Numbered from the stretch's first letter, positions 34,583 through 43,527 are shown. The stretch: DNA of 64,000 nt from an uncultured Eubacteriales bacterium (GCA_934365155.1 CAKRMZ010000004.1:1-64000), one strand, 5' to 3'. Numbers and translations are program-made. Notes: generated from the sequence alone by a model not told the origin.

Positions 34583-34750
34583 GAAAAATGTTTAAATTAA
34601 TTTTGGCTAATAATGATAATTTTACATGAGGCTAACCATTTTGATTTGTATTGTTTGACGAATTAATTTCATATTTTCCGCCAATTGCCGCAATAATATT
34701 TCTCTTTATACCGATTTTGACAATTATCTTTATTTTCTGCCGTTCCTATC

Positions 34751-34779
34751 TTGAAAAATAATGATATCTCTGCTATAAT
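34751..34779 (+). promoter_or_regulatory. promoter of upp
   Basis: TTGAAA (34751-34756) and TATAAT (34774-34779) with a 17-base spacer, about 37 bases before the upp start. Confidence 0.8.
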
Positions 34780-34815
34780 GAATCACGAAAAATGACAAAG
34801 GAGATATATCAAGCT

Positions 34816-35448
34816 ATGGACAGTAATTTATTCATTATGAATCATCCGCTCATTACACATAAAATTTCTATTATGCGCCAAACCACAACCGGCTCCAAAC
34901 AGTTCCGTGAATTAGCTCAGGAAATCGCTATGTTGATGGGATATGAATCCCTGCGGGATCTGCCGCTGGAGGAAAAAATCATTGAAACTCCCCTTACCAA
35001 AGCAAGTGTTCAATTCCTCGCCGGAAAGAAACTGGCATTTGTGCCGATTTTGCGCGCCGGACTCGGAATGTTAGACGGAATGCTCGCGCTGGTTCCCTCC
35101 GCAAAGGTAGGACATATCGGTCTTTACCGCGACCACGAAACGCTGGAGCCGCATGAATATTACTGCAAGCTACCCGACGACATTGACAAACGACAGGTTG
35201 TTATGCTGGATCCGATGTTGGCAACCGGAGGTTCCGGATCCGCCGCAGTCAACTTTATCAAGAAACGCGGATGCCATAATATTAAATTCATGTCGATTTT
35301 AGCTGCTCCCGAGGGCATCAAACGACTGACTGCCGACCATCCCGACATCCAAGTTTATGTCGGCTGTGTTGATGAGCGACTCAATGAAAACGGCTATATT
35401 CTCCCCGGACTGGGCGATGCGGGTGACCGTTTATTCGGCACAAAATAA
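34816..35448 (+). CDS. upp: uracil phosphoribosyltransferase
   Basis: A 210-residue salvage enzyme that makes UMP from uracil and PRPP in the cytoplasm, at the usual length. Family features are [13 protein letters not shown] at the N-terminus, the [13 protein letters not shown] segment near residue 80, and the PRPP loop [16 protein letters not shown] near 130. The C-terminal [13 protein letters not shown] is a near-invariant uracil-binding end. A frame-open ATG 24 bases upstream lacks a ribosome site; AAAGGAG (34797-34803) serves ATG at 34816, although 12 bases is a little long. Monocistronic, with its own promoter and terminator. Confidence 0.96.
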   Translation: MDSNLFIMNHPLITHKISIMRQTTTGSKQFRELAQEIAMLMGYESLRDLPLEEKIIETPLTKASVQFLAGKKLAFVPILRAGLGMLDGMLALVPSAKVGHIGLYRDHETLEPHEYYCKLPDDIDKRQVVMLDPMLATGGSGSAAVNFIKKRGCHNIKFMSILAAPEGIKRLTADHPDIQVYVGCVDERLNENGYILPGLGDAGDRLFGTK

Positions 35449-35480
35449 CCGATTCGACAGCATCACCGATATTGCGTCTC

Positions 35481-35530
35481 AATTTGCGCTTCGAAATGTT
35501 TTATGATTTCGGAGCGCATTTTTTATAATT
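35481..35530 (+). terminator. terminator after upp
   Basis: GCGCTTCGAAAT (35486-35497) pairs with ATTTCGGAGCGC (35506-35517) with one mismatch, followed by a run of T (35519-35524). It begins 38 bases after the upp stop. Confidence 0.8.
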
Positions 35531-35681
35531 TCGGCAAACTTCTATTTGAAAAAATTCTGACGCACCGTAAATATATCCGCTCCCCCGACAGCATCGTACC
35601 GTCATTTCGCCGGTATTTTATCAGGGCGAAAATCGCTTTGGGCACTTTGTTCTTTTTGCGGCTGTTTCTTGCAGAAAAGCA

Positions 35682-35716
35682 TAAAAAAATGAGTCCGATA
35701 TCATAATCGGACTCAT
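35682..35716 (-). terminator. terminator of the lipoprotein gene
   Basis: ATGAGTCCGAT (35689-35699) and ATCGGACTCAT (35706-35716) form a perfect stem with a six-base loop. On the minus strand the stem is followed by a run of T, so it serves the gene at 35806-36465. Confidence 0.8.
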
Positions 35717-35805
35717 TTGCAGTTTGTTTACTATTTTGATAAATCTTGAAGGCTTATCCCTCATTCAACAAACATCTGTGCTTTTCTTTACGATTACCTT
35801 CGGCT

Positions 35806-36465
35806 TTATGATTTCGGAATCGTAATATTGCCCTTTAATGTGAGCTGATCAATTTTCTTGTCGCCGTATGTTCCGCGGAACGGCAGAACCGTTTCCACAG
35901 CGATGCTGCCAGACTCTACGTCCTTGGCACTCAATGTAACCTCATAGGTCGTCAGCAAAGTGGAGGTGACTTTTGCCCCATCCTCTTTCTGTTCTACAGC
36001 AGAAGTCGTAAATTTATGTACCGCATTGCCCACTTTCATTGACAAGCCTTCCCGTTTCGACATGGAAATAGACATATGCTCCAAATACAGTTCTACTTTT
36101 AATGTATAATTATCCTGTCCCCAAGGCTTCGTCGCTACCCAGTCTGCACGCAAATTCAGATAGGTGCCGCTATCGGATGAAATGCTTCCCTCAAAGCGTT
36201 TAGACTGTTCATCGGGCTTTGTTGTATCCGGATTGGTCGGAGTAGTATCCGGCGTTTTGGGATTATCAGGCTTTTGGGTATCCTTTGTTCCCGTCGAATC
36301 CGAAGTAGCAGGATCCTTCGAGTCCGGAGTGGGCTCGCCCGAATCGGCAGACACTTTTGTGGGATCATCGGTAGATTTGGAATCATCGGGATTTTTTGGC
36401 TGACACGAGCATGCCATTACGGCAAGCAGAAGCAAACAAATAAAAAGACCCATCCATTTTTTCAT
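35806..36465 (-). CDS. lipoprotein of unknown function with Pro/Asp/Ser/Thr-rich linker
   Basis: A 219-residue predicted lipoprotein. The signal peptide ends in the lipobox AVMAC (Cys near residue 19). A disordered linker of about 70 residues rich in Pro, Asp, Ser, Thr and Lys comes next, then a beta-rich domain of about 125 residues (SSDSGTYLNLRADWVATKPWG...) that I do not recognise. The start ATG at 36465 has AGAGG ahead of it; an in-frame GTG three codons upstream overlaps that ribosome site. It is monocistronic with its own terminator, and a parS-like sequence lies about 110 bases upstream. It is probably a membrane-tethered exported domain. Confidence 0.7.
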   Translation of the reverse strand: MKKWMGLFICLLLLAVMACSCQPKNPDDSKSTDDPTKVSADSGEPTPDSKDPATSDSTGTKDTQKPDNPKTPDTTPTNPDTTKPDEQSKRFEGSISSDSGTYLNLRADWVATKPWGQDNYTLKVELYLEHMSISMSKREGLSMKVGNAVHKFTTSAVEQKEDGAKVTSTLLTTYEVTLSAKDVESGSIAVETVLPFRGTYGDKKIDQLTLKGNITIPKS

Positions 36466-36576
36466 AGCAAACACCTCTTAATTATTTTTTATAATCAGCA
36501 TCAGCCGGATTCCTCAACTCAAAGAAGAATCTCCCTCTGTCGCTCTTCATTAGTTAAGACGCAATCTAATTTTAAA

Positions 36577-36592
36577 TGTTCCACGTAAAACA
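36577..36592. promoter_or_regulatory. parS-like site 1
   Basis: TGTTCCACGTAAAACA differs from the consensus TGTTTCACGTGAAACA at two positions. It lies upstream of the lipoprotein gene, 2 kb from spo0J, and is one of three such sites within 3.3 kb. It is the weakest of the three because the two mismatches break the central symmetry. Confidence 0.45.
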
Positions 36593-36657
36593 ATATTTTT
36601 TATTATTTTTTCTGCCTTTTTGTTTGCCACAGAAATACCTTCTTAATATCTTTGGCT

Positions 36658-36697
36658 ATCAAAAAAAGCAGAACCGAAATCGGTTCTGCTTTTTAAA
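36658..36697. terminator. terminator after the MORN gene (bidirectional)
   Basis: AAAAAGCAGAACCGA and TCGGTTCTGCTTTTT form a long stem with a minimal loop, with A and T tracts on both sides. On the minus strand it ends the transcript of the MORN gene and probably of the whole noc-to-MORN run. Confidence 0.85.
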
Positions 36698-36699
36698 AT

Positions 36700-37578
36700 T
36701 TATGCCGCTGTATTCTCCCAAGCATCCTGTACGATTACACCTTTATCAAAAGTGCCTTCATAGGAACGTCCGCTGGGCCAGGTGTATTTTCCTTGCCCGC
36801 TGATCTCGTTTTCTTTAAACTGCCCGGTATAAACTTCTCCGTTTGCCCATGTATAAGTGCCGGTTCCGTCACGCATGTCATTTTTGAACTCACCCTCATA
36901 CACATCGCCATTGGCAAAAACATACTTTCCGGTGCCGCTCTTCAAATCGTTGACATAACTGCCTTCAAATTTTGAGCCGTCTGCCCATGTATAAGTACCG
37001 GTTCCGTTTTTCAAATCATTCGCGAACTGTCCTTCATAGCATGAGCTGTCTGCCCAAACATATTTTCCGGTACCGTCTTTTTTTCCGTCCTTCAGCGTCC
37101 CCTCGTAAGAATCACCGTTTGTAAAGGTATATTTTCCGGTACCGGTTAAACGGTCATCCTTAAACTCACCTTCATATATATCGCCGGTAGAATAGGTCAG
37201 CTTGCCGACTCCGTCACGGCAAAGTTTGGAGTTCAATTCGCCTTCATATATATCGCCGTTGGAAAATTTCACAACGCCGTTTTCCATATCCACTTTTGCC
37301 TTGGCTCCGCCCGGGTAATAAATATTACCGCTGTACGGCTTTCCGTCTGAAATCTTACCTAAAAACCGAATGGTATACCCATCATCGGCGCGAAGCTTCA
37401 TATACCGGAAACCAAATGCATACATACAAATCAGCACTACAAATATCAACACTACAGCGATCAGTATTGCCGTAAAAATAATGCGTTTGCGATCATTGCG
37501 TCGCCGCATTTCCGCTCTTGTACGGCGCTTGTCATAATTCGGATATTGCCGATTCATATTGGGATTTCTGCCTGTCAT
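36700..37578 (-). CDS. membrane-anchored MORN-repeat protein
   Basis: A 292-residue protein. A basic cytoplasmic N-terminus (about 35 residues rich in Arg) is followed by one membrane helix (about 36-60) and then by about eight MORN repeats of the form GDIYEGEFKDDRLTGTGKYT, each about 23 residues. They run to near the C-terminus. MORN repeats form beta-hairpin stacks used for membrane or protein contact; the bacterial roles are poorly known. The start at 37578 has AAGGA in front and the gene begins 10 bases after the small membrane protein, so it is probably the last gene of the spo0J run. A link with chromosome partition or sporulation is inference from position only. Confidence 0.85.
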   Translation of the reverse strand: MTGRNPNMNRQYPNYDKRRTRAEMRRRNDRKRIIFTAILIAVVLIFVVLICMYAFGFRYMKLRADDGYTIRFLGKISDGKPYSGNIYYPGGAKAKVDMENGVVKFSNGDIYEGELNSKLCRDGVGKLTYSTGDIYEGEFKDDRLTGTGKYTFTNGDSYEGTLKDGKKDGTGKYVWADSSCYEGQFANDLKNGTGTYTWADGSKFEGSYVNDLKSGTGKYVFANGDVYEGEFKNDMRDGTGTYTWANGEVYTGQFKENEISGQGKYTWPSGRSYEGTFDKGVIVQDAWENTAA

Positions 37579-37588
37579 GATTTTTTCC

Positions 37589-38047
37589 TTACCTTTCCAA
37601 AGCATTTTTAAATGCGATAATTAACTGCGGAACAACAAAATAAGCAGCTACAAACACTGCAACCAAAAGGACCGCGCCGATAATCCATTCTCCCGCGCGA
37701 ATTCCCTGTTTACCGTAAATACGCTCCGCGCGTTCTTGGTTGGCTGCGGGTATATACAAACCGGTATCTGCAAGAATATTCTTTGAAGCACTGTTTTGTC
37801 CCGTCACATTTACTACACGTCGCAAAGCAGAGGAACGACGAAGTGAATACAAAACAAAAAATTTCCGATCCATTTTAAGATCCCGCAACGAAATTGCCGT
37901 GGTTTCGCTGTCAGCTCCGTGCTGTTGCAGTGCACGGACCAAGCCGCCCAAGATATTTCTGATATATACCGAGCCAAGCATCGCCGCAAGCGCTCCGACT
38001 CCCAGTGCGATAACAATAATTCGCACGCTCACAAGTCCCGAACTCAT
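37589..38047 (-). CDS. small membrane protein in the partition cluster
   Basis: A 152-residue protein with an N-terminal membrane helix (about residues 8-30), a cytoplasmic stretch of about 75 residues rich in Arg and Ser, and a second helix near the C-terminus (about 122-145). I do not recognise a family. GGAGGTGAG precedes the ATG, and the gene starts 34 bases after spo0J and ends 10 bases before the MORN gene. The tight spacing suggests co-transcription with soj/spo0J. A membrane partner for the partition or division machinery is possible but unproven. Confidence 0.7.
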   Translation of the reverse strand: MSSGLVSVRIIVIALGVGALAAMLGSVYIRNILGGLVRALQQHGADSETTAISLRDLKMDRKFFVLYSLRRSSALRRVVNVTGQNSASKNILADTGLYIPAANQERAERIYGKQGIRAGEWIIGAVLLVAVFVAAYFVVPQLIIAFKNALER

Positions 38048-38081
38048 TCTCTCACCTCCGCACAATATCTTCAAATATTTT

Positions 38082-38963
38082 TTACAATCCCTGTATACGG
38101 TCTTTTCCGCAAAGCAATTCTAACAAGGTGTCTAAATCCGTATTGTCCCGAAAATCAATCTGAATATATTTTTTGTTTCCCGTGGAACAAATGACAACTT
38201 TACGGCCCAAATATTTTTGAATTTGCCGCTCCAAGTCTTTTACATAATCAATTTTAAGCGGCTCTGTCTGCACGGAATCCGGTTTTATAACGCACTCGGA
38301 ATTCATCCTCCGCACCGTCGCTTCCGTTTCGCGCACGGATAAATTTTTGTTTATGACAATATTCGCCAAAGTCTCAATTTGGTCTTTCTTTTGCAGCCCG
38401 AGCAACGCACGTGCATGTCCCGCGCTCAATTTTCCGTTTTCAAGCAGTTTCAAAACCTGTGGCGGCAATTCCAAAAGCCGCATCGTGTTGGCAATTGCAC
38501 TGCGACTTTTTCCGATTCGCTGAGAAAGCTCCTCCTGCGTCAGGCCGTATTCCTCCTGCAGAGTTCGATAGGCCATCGCTTCTTCCGCAGCATTCAAATC
38601 TTCCCGTTGAATATTTTCTATTAAGGCAAGCTCCGCCGCCTTTTGATCATCGATATTTAAAACAATTGCCGGAATCTCCGTCAAGGCTGCTTTTTTGGCA
38701 GCGCGCCAGCGTCTTTCTCCGGCAATGATTTCATAAAATCCGTCTGCAGTCGGCCGAACGGCAATCGGTTGCAATACTCCGTTCGCGGCAATTGAAGCAG
38801 CCAACTCGCACAATGCTTCCTCGTCAAAACTCTTACGGGGCTGATCTGCTCTCGGTTCAATATTGGATAAGCGAATCACGGCAATATTTCTTCCGTCCTC
38901 ATCTACTGCCGCATTATCCATAAAAATCGCATTCAGGCCTTTCCCCAAGACGCCTTTTTTCAT
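38082..38963 (-). CDS. spo0J: chromosome partition protein ParB/Spo0J
   Basis: A 293-residue ParB-family CTPase that loads on parS and slides along DNA. Visible parts are RADQPRKSF near residue 37, IAGERRWRAAKKAA near 80 (CTP-binding GERRxRA motif), LIENIQREDLNAAEEA near 110, and the helix-turn-helix TQEELSQRIGKSRSAIANTMR near 138-158. A C-terminal dimerisation part follows. It starts 15 bases after soj, in the standard soj-spo0J order. A parS-like site (38174-38189) lies inside its 3' part, as in Bacillus subtilis. The protein controls origin segregation and sporulation timing. Confidence 0.93.
   Translation of the reverse strand: MKKGVLGKGLNAIFMDNAAVDEDGRNIAVIRLSNIEPRADQPRKSFDEEALCELAASIAANGVLQPIAVRPTADGFYEIIAGERRWRAAKKAALTEIPAIVLNIDDQKAAELALIENIQREDLNAAEEAMAYRTLQEEYGLTQEELSQRIGKSRSAIANTMRLLELPPQVLKLLENGKLSAGHARALLGLQKKDQIETLANIVINKNLSVRETEATVRRMNSECVIKPDSVQTEPLKIDYVKDLERQIQKYLGRKVVICSTGNKKYIQIDFRDNTDLDTLLELLCGKDRIQGL
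38174..38189. promoter_or_regulatory. parS-like site 2, inside spo0J
   Basis: TGTTTCCCGTGGAACA differs from the consensus TGTTTCACGTGAAACA at two positions, and both half-sites stay recognisable. It lies within spo0J near the C-terminus, the place where a parS site is also found in Bacillus. Confidence 0.6.
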
Positions 38964-38978
38964 ATTCTGTCTCCCATT

Positions 38979-39800
38979 TTATCTGAGTTTATTCTCGCAG
39001 CGCTCGATTACTTCTCCTGCCAGCAAATTATAAAGTTCCGCCCCACGCGAAAACCGATCGTAATATTGAATCGGTTCTCCGAATCCCGGCGACTCACTGA
39101 GCTTTACATTACGCACAACGGGATTGACAAACAGCTTGTCCCCATAATATTTCTTTAATTCTTCCATTACTTGAATTGACAAATTCAGCCGTCCGTTGTA
39201 CATCGTAATCAACAAACCGGTAATCTCAAGCTTTGCATTATACAGCCTTTTTACCTGTTTTACCGTCATGATCAACTGAGAAAGGCCCTCTAAGGAATAG
39301 TATTCACACTGCATCGGAATAATAATGCCGTTTCCGGCCACCAAAGCATTAATTGTTAAAATTCCGAGCGACGGAGGACAGTCAATTAATATATAATCAT
39401 ATTGTCCGAGGATCGGATCCAAGGCTTTTTTCAAGCGCCACTCCCGCTCATCGGCCGTAACCAGTTCGAATTCAGCACCGGCAAGTGACATATTGGCAGG
39501 CATTACCGACAGGTTTTCAAATTTTGTCCGAACAATGGCCGATGCTGCATCGCAACGTCCAATCAGCACATCATATGTAGTGACGCTCATATGTCGTTTT
39601 TCAATGCCCACTCCGCTGGACGCATTTCCCTGCGGATCCATATCAATCAACAGCACCCGCCTGCCTCGCAGAGCAATTCCCGCGGCAATATTTACAGCAG
39701 AAGTCGTTTTGCCTACGCCGCCTTTTTGGTTTGCAAAGATCAATATATTGCAAGAATGCGGCTGTCTGTCATTCCATCGCGGTTGCCGGACCGATTCCAT
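38979..39800 (-). CDS. soj: chromosome partition ATPase ParA/Soj
   Basis: A 273-residue ParA-type ATPase with a deviant Walker A motif, NQKGGVGKTTSAVN near residue 28. It also has LLIDMDPQGNASSGVG near 52 and a Walker B-like YILIDCPPSLGILT near 140. It binds DNA non-specifically as an ATP dimer and is stimulated by ParB; in Bacillus-type organisms it also regulates DnaA. It lies between noc and spo0J in the same orientation, 92 bases after the parS site. The N-terminal 18 residues before the motif are longer than in many homologues, so the start could be slightly downstream. Confidence 0.94.
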   Translation of the reverse strand: MESVRQPRWNDRQPHSCNILIFANQKGGVGKTTSAVNIAAGIALRGRRVLLIDMDPQGNASSGVGIEKRHMSVTTYDVLIGRCDAASAIVRTKFENLSVMPANMSLAGAEFELVTADEREWRLKKALDPILGQYDYILIDCPPSLGILTINALVAGNGIIIPMQCEYYSLEGLSQLIMTVKQVKRLYNAKLEITGLLITMYNGRLNLSIQVMEELKKYYGDKLFVNPVVRNVKLSESPGFGEPIQYYDRFSRGAELYNLLAGEVIERCENKLR

Positions 39801-39892
39801 ATTATAGCCTCCATACCCATGTCGCTTACTGTGTTTATTATAGCATTATCTTCAAAGGTATGTCAACCGATTCCAAAAAATATCCGCAACAA

Positions 39893-39908
39893 TGTTTCAC
39901 GTGAAACG
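39893..39908. promoter_or_regulatory. parS site 3, between noc and soj
   Basis: TGTTTCACGTGAAACG matches the parS consensus TGTTTCACGTGAAACA at 15 of 16 bases and contains a perfect 14-bp palindrome. It overlaps the region just after the noc stop codon. Confidence 0.88.
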
Positions 39909-39909
39909 T

Positions 39910-40830
39910 CTATGAACATTTCGGAATACGAATCACAAATTCAATTTCGTTATCCCTTTCATTTTTCTGGCTCATCACAGCAACTCCCGTACTTTTAATT
40001 GTCGAAATTGCCCGATCCACCGTATTAATAAACAAGCGAATATCTTTAGGGACAAACGAACGCTTCGGAACATCCCGCATCGGAGCTTTATGCAGCGCGG
40101 CCTCGACCAATTCCTCGGTTTGCTGCACATTGCGGTGTCCGGACACCACTTTCTCCAAAATCTTTTTTCTTTTTTCTACCGAATCAATGCGAATCAAAGC
40201 ACGCGCATGACGCTCCGTCAGCCCCGCGTCCAAAATAATGGCCCGTTCCTCCTGGGTCAACCGCAGAATACGCATTTTATTTCCGATAAACGATTGACTG
40301 ACCGAAAGCCTTTTTGCTAAGTCCTGTTGTGTTGCTCCATACACATCCATCATCGTGGAAACGGCGCAAGCCTGTTCAAAAAAATTCAAATCTTCCCGCT
40401 GAATATTTTCAACCAAAGCAAGCTCCGCCGATTGACGTCGGTCAATCGGCAGCAGAACACAAGGCACCTTCTCGATTCCGAGCAATTTGCAAGCACGCAA
40501 ACGACGTTCGCCCGCAACCATTTCATACAGTCCGCCGAAGGACTCTCGTTCCGGGCGAAGCTCCCGCACACAAAGCGGCTGCAAAATGCCGTGAATCCGA
40601 ATGCTTTCAGCCAGGGCAAACAGCTTTTCATCCTCAAAATCATGGCGCGGCTGAGACGGATTCGGACAAATGCGTCCGACTTCGATCCACAAAATTTTCC
40701 CGATCGGCGTCTCCCGCCGCTCAGAAAGCACCTCTGCGTATACTGTTTCATTTTTTGTTTCGGATTTTTGAGCGTTTTTTCGATGTCCAAAGGAATCGAT
40801 TCTTCGATTTTCTTTTAAAAAAGCAATCAT
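39910..40830 (-). CDS. noc: second ParB-family protein, Noc-like nucleoid occlusion factor
   Basis: A 306-residue ParB paralogue upstream of soj. It has CPNPSQPRHDFEDEKL near residue 55, VAGERRLRACKLLG near 105, LVENIQREDLNFFEQA near 135 and a helix-turn-helix, TQQDLAKRLSVSQSFIGNKM, near 165. In Bacillus the order noc-soj-spo0J is the same, and Noc is a ParB-like CTPase that binds its own sites and keeps the division ring off the nucleoid. The call as Noc rests on this gene order; a second ParB working on parS is the alternative. The C-terminal segment differs from that of spo0J. Confidence 0.8.
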   Translation of the reverse strand: MIAFLKENRRIDSFGHRKNAQKSETKNETVYAEVLSERRETPIGKILWIEVGRICPNPSQPRHDFEDEKLFALAESIRIHGILQPLCVRELRPERESFGGLYEMVAGERRLRACKLLGIEKVPCVLLPIDRRQSAELALVENIQREDLNFFEQACAVSTMMDVYGATQQDLAKRLSVSQSFIGNKMRILRLTQEERAIILDAGLTERHARALIRIDSVEKRKKILEKVVSGHRNVQQTEELVEAALHKAPMRDVPKRSFVPKDIRLFINTVDRAISTIKSTGVAVMSQKNERDNEIEFVIRIPKCS

Positions 40831-40986
40831 TTCTTATTTCCCTCTCTTTTTCTCGTTTCCCGTTTTTGCAATATGATGATATCGTAAATTTACAATATTT
40901 TCCAGAGAATTGTGGCGGAAGAAAACGTTTCTTTTTCACTACTTTTCAGATTTTAGGAAGAAAAAGGAAGAATTTACCAATCTCGC

Positions 40987-41041
40987 AAAAAAAGACGACC
41001 CGAAAAACGAAAGTTTGCATCCGTTTTCGGCATCGTCTTTT
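40987..41041 (-). terminator. terminator after the sugar-nucleotide transferase gene
   Basis: AAAGACGA..CGAAAAACG and CGTTTTCGgcaTCGTCTTT form a long interrupted stem around 40990-41040, and on the minus strand it is followed by TTTTTTT. It separates the transferase gene from noc. Confidence 0.75.
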
Positions 41042-41051
41042 CCCCGGTTTT

Positions 41052-43385
41052 TTATTTTATCGCCTCTGCAGTGCTTGAATGCTGCCGCTGCTCAATTACA
41101 CGAAGGATTTTTTCTTTCGAAGCTCCGATAATTTCCTCCGCCGCTTCCGCATCGTATGCGTCAGCCATCAAGGAAAAACCGCCCTCTCGTTTCGGAACAA
41201 TGTGCACATCTCCGTATCCGAAATTGAGTCGGATTCCCTCGCCGCCGTAATCGATCGAATCTCCGCTTTCAAACAGCGCACGCATAACGTACGTCTTATC
41301 CTCATCCCGCGCTTCCAGTTCATCAAAGCAAACATAAAAATCCGGAAGCTCCATCAGCAATTCCCTCACGGTTTTCCGTTCTCTGGATATGCGCCGACAA
41401 AGCCACAAGGAGGCAATCACCCCGTCACGCAAAAAGCTCTGTTTCGACGCCAAGGCGCGAGCCTGCTTTTCCGCTTTGCTCTGTACGGCAGGAGAGCGCA
41501 CATATCGCAGCACCGTAAAGCCGGCGTCCCGCGCGGTTCTTTCAATGACCTCCGGCGCCGTATAGGGCAGGCTTAACTCTTCGCAGCCGAGCTCCTGCCT
41601 TGCCGCAATAATCATTGCGATCATATGCCAACGGTCCGCAAAATATACGGTATCTCCGGAAATCTGACTGGCACAAAATTCAAGACCGCTGTCATCAATA
41701 TCAATATATAAATAATCCCGCCGTTCGGGATCCCGACCGATTTTCACATCCGCCCCGAGCGCCGATGCAATCTTCGCAAACAAACGGGACGGTACATTAT
41801 CGCGCACACAAATTCGCATTCCTTCCAAGGAAACTCCACTCGAAACAAACGATGTTTGAATTTGAGATAAATATAACGCGTCGGCACATTCGATCCTGTG
41901 CATCTTCTGTACCGCTGCAGCGCTACAGCGTTTGGCTGTTGCATGCATAATTTCCGTTTCAAATTTTCGCTCCGCGTCACGGGCGGGATATAAGCCGTTG
42001 CCGTCATACAAACAAACCGTCACATTTTCCGTTTCATTCATCGAAACATGCAACATTAGATCGAGAGAAAGATCCGTCGCACATTTCGCCGCAACACACT
42101 CCGGTACCGAGGAAATCAAATATACCTCGGCTCCCTGCGCCAACGCCGCATATCCCATCAAAGAAGCAAACGCTTCGGCTGCATCATCACGGTCCCAAGC
42201 AATCCCGATACGTCCGCGCGAAGCACCGGCCGCCGCTGCACCGATTTTTGCGGCAAACGACACATCAAAATCCTCTCCGTATTTTCCGCAGATTCCGTGG
42301 TCGCCTAAAATATTACGGCGCGGAGTCCCGAAAATCAAATCTCGGCTCTGAGTGGTTGCAGCGCCGATCTGTTTGTCATTCCAAACCAATATATCGTTTG
42401 AAAAACTCACGCGGGGACCGATTACACTCCCCTCTCCGATGACACAGCCACGCGGAATTCGCGCATTGTTTTCCACAATAACCCGACTGCAAATAATCGA
42501 ATTATCGATAGTCGCTCCGGAGGATACGCTGACATGCTCAAACAGAATCGCCCCGTTCAATTTCGCCCCCCGTTGAACCCGGCAGTGAGCACCGATAATG
42601 CATCCCTCTCCAATCTCGGCACCCTCTTCGATTTCCGCCTCAGGATCGATATACCGATCTTTTCCTTCCTGTTCCAAAAGATCCATATTACAGCGATAGA
42701 ACGCAGAAATATTGCCGATATCACACCAATATCCATTCGCCTGATAAGCATAGATCGCTTTTCCTTCCCGAAGAAACTTCGGAAACAGATCCTTCGCAAA
42801 GTCATACGGCCGATCCGCGGGAATTTCTTCCAAAATTTTTTTGGAAAAGATATAAATTCCTGTATTCACCTGATCCGAAAAGCTTTGTTCAATCGCCGGT
42901 TTTTCCACAAAGCCGGCGATTTTACCATCCGAGCCGCTGATTACAACGCCGTATTCGGAAGGCGACGTACAAGGATAGACCAAAACAGTCGCATCACTCC
43001 GGCGCTCCCGATGAAAAGCAATCGCAGCGCTCAAATCAAAATCACAAATTGCATCGCCGCTGATCACCAAAAAATCACCGTCAATAAAATTTTCCGCCGC
43101 CTTAACGCTTCCTGCGGTTCCCATCGGATGTTCTTCCTCATAATACCGCAGTCGGATGTTTGCATACTCATCCTGAAAATATTCCCGAATCATACCCGAC
43201 AAATAATGTGTAGTAACCACTGCATCCCGCACACCGTGCTGTGAGAGCAGCTTTAATATATGCGCCATTACCGGTTGCGCTACAACCGGCGCAAGCGGCT
43301 TCGGCATTTTACAGGTAATCGGCCGTAATCGACTTCCTTCGCCTCCGGCCAAAATCACCGCATTCATTGGACTTAAATTTTTCAT
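41052..43385 (-). CDS. sugar-1-phosphate nucleotidyltransferase fused to a phosphomannomutase-like domain
   Basis: A 777-residue fusion. The N-terminal nucleotidyltransferase (about 7-235) has LAGGEGSRLRPITCKMPKPL with the pyrophosphorylase lysine, and GDAICDFD near 115 with a metal-binding Asp. A left-handed helix of hexapeptide repeats follows (about 250-360). The C-terminal 400 residues resemble a phosphomannomutase, but I cannot find the usual TASHNP-type active-site serine loop, so that half may be non-catalytic or regulatory. Such fusions probably supply GDP-mannose or a similar sugar nucleotide for cell-surface glycans. ATG 43385 follows AAGGA at seven bases. Confidence 0.82.
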   Translation of the reverse strand: MKNLSPMNAVILAGGEGSRLRPITCKMPKPLAPVVAQPVMAHILKLLSQHGVRDAVVTTHYLSGMIREYFQDEYANIRLRYYEEEHPMGTAGSVKAAENFIDGDFLVISGDAICDFDLSAAIAFHRERRSDATVLVYPCTSPSEYGVVISGSDGKIAGFVEKPAIEQSFSDQVNTGIYIFSKKILEEIPADRPYDFAKDLFPKFLREGKAIYAYQANGYWCDIGNISAFYRCNMDLLEQEGKDRYIDPEAEIEEGAEIGEGCIIGAHCRVQRGAKLNGAILFEHVSVSSGATIDNSIICSRVIVENNARIPRGCVIGEGSVIGPRVSFSNDILVWNDKQIGAATTQSRDLIFGTPRRNILGDHGICGKYGEDFDVSFAAKIGAAAAGASRGRIGIAWDRDDAAEAFASLMGYAALAQGAEVYLISSVPECVAAKCATDLSLDLMLHVSMNETENVTVCLYDGNGLYPARDAERKFETEIMHATAKRCSAAAVQKMHRIECADALYLSQIQTSFVSSGVSLEGMRICVRDNVPSRLFAKIASALGADVKIGRDPERRDYLYIDIDDSGLEFCASQISGDTVYFADRWHMIAMIIAARQELGCEELSLPYTAPEVIERTARDAGFTVLRYVRSPAVQSKAEKQARALASKQSFLRDGVIASLWLCRRISRERKTVRELLMELPDFYVCFDELEARDEDKTYVMRALFESGDSIDYGGEGIRLNFGYGDVHIVPKREGGFSLMADAYDAEAAEEIIGASKEKILRVIEQRQHSSTAEAIK

Positions 43386-43527
43386 TTCATATTCCTTTTT
43401 AAATCAGAAGATTTGCCGTTCTTAGTGTACGGTTTTTTTTCGGTTTTATTCAATTTCTATGTGATAGGAATGCATATTATTCAAAAAAATGGAAAACCTA
43501 TGCTTATCTTTGATATGTGGAGGAGTT

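Larger units (their letters stand above)
34437..34815. other. divergent promoter region of sugar operon and upp
   Basis: This region holds the minus-strand sugar-operon promoter (34554-34582) and the plus-strand upp promoter (34751-34779). In the sugar-operon leader an 8-bp inverted repeat, TTGCAAGT (34475-34482) and ACTTGCAA (34505-34512), encloses 22 bases. It could be an operator half-site pair or an mRNA hairpin. I see no catabolite (cre) box that I would trust. Confidence 0.6.
35449..35805. other. intergenic region with two terminators, no gene
   Basis: The 357 bases between upp and the lipoprotein gene hold the upp terminator (35481-35530) and the minus-strand terminator of the lipoprotein gene (35682-35716). 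A 67-codon open frame spans the two hairpins but has no ribosome site and starts inside the first hairpin, so it is not called. Confidence 0.65.

Noticed and set aside
35503..35706. 67-codon plus-strand open frame between upp and the lipoprotein gene
   Set aside because: It starts inside the upp terminator hairpin, ends inside the next terminator, has no ribosome site and no recognisable composition.
42534..43244. 236-codon plus-strand open frame antisense to the sugar-nucleotide fusion gene
   Set aside because: It has no ribosome site or family motif and lies inside a gene with clear nucleotidyltransferase motifs.
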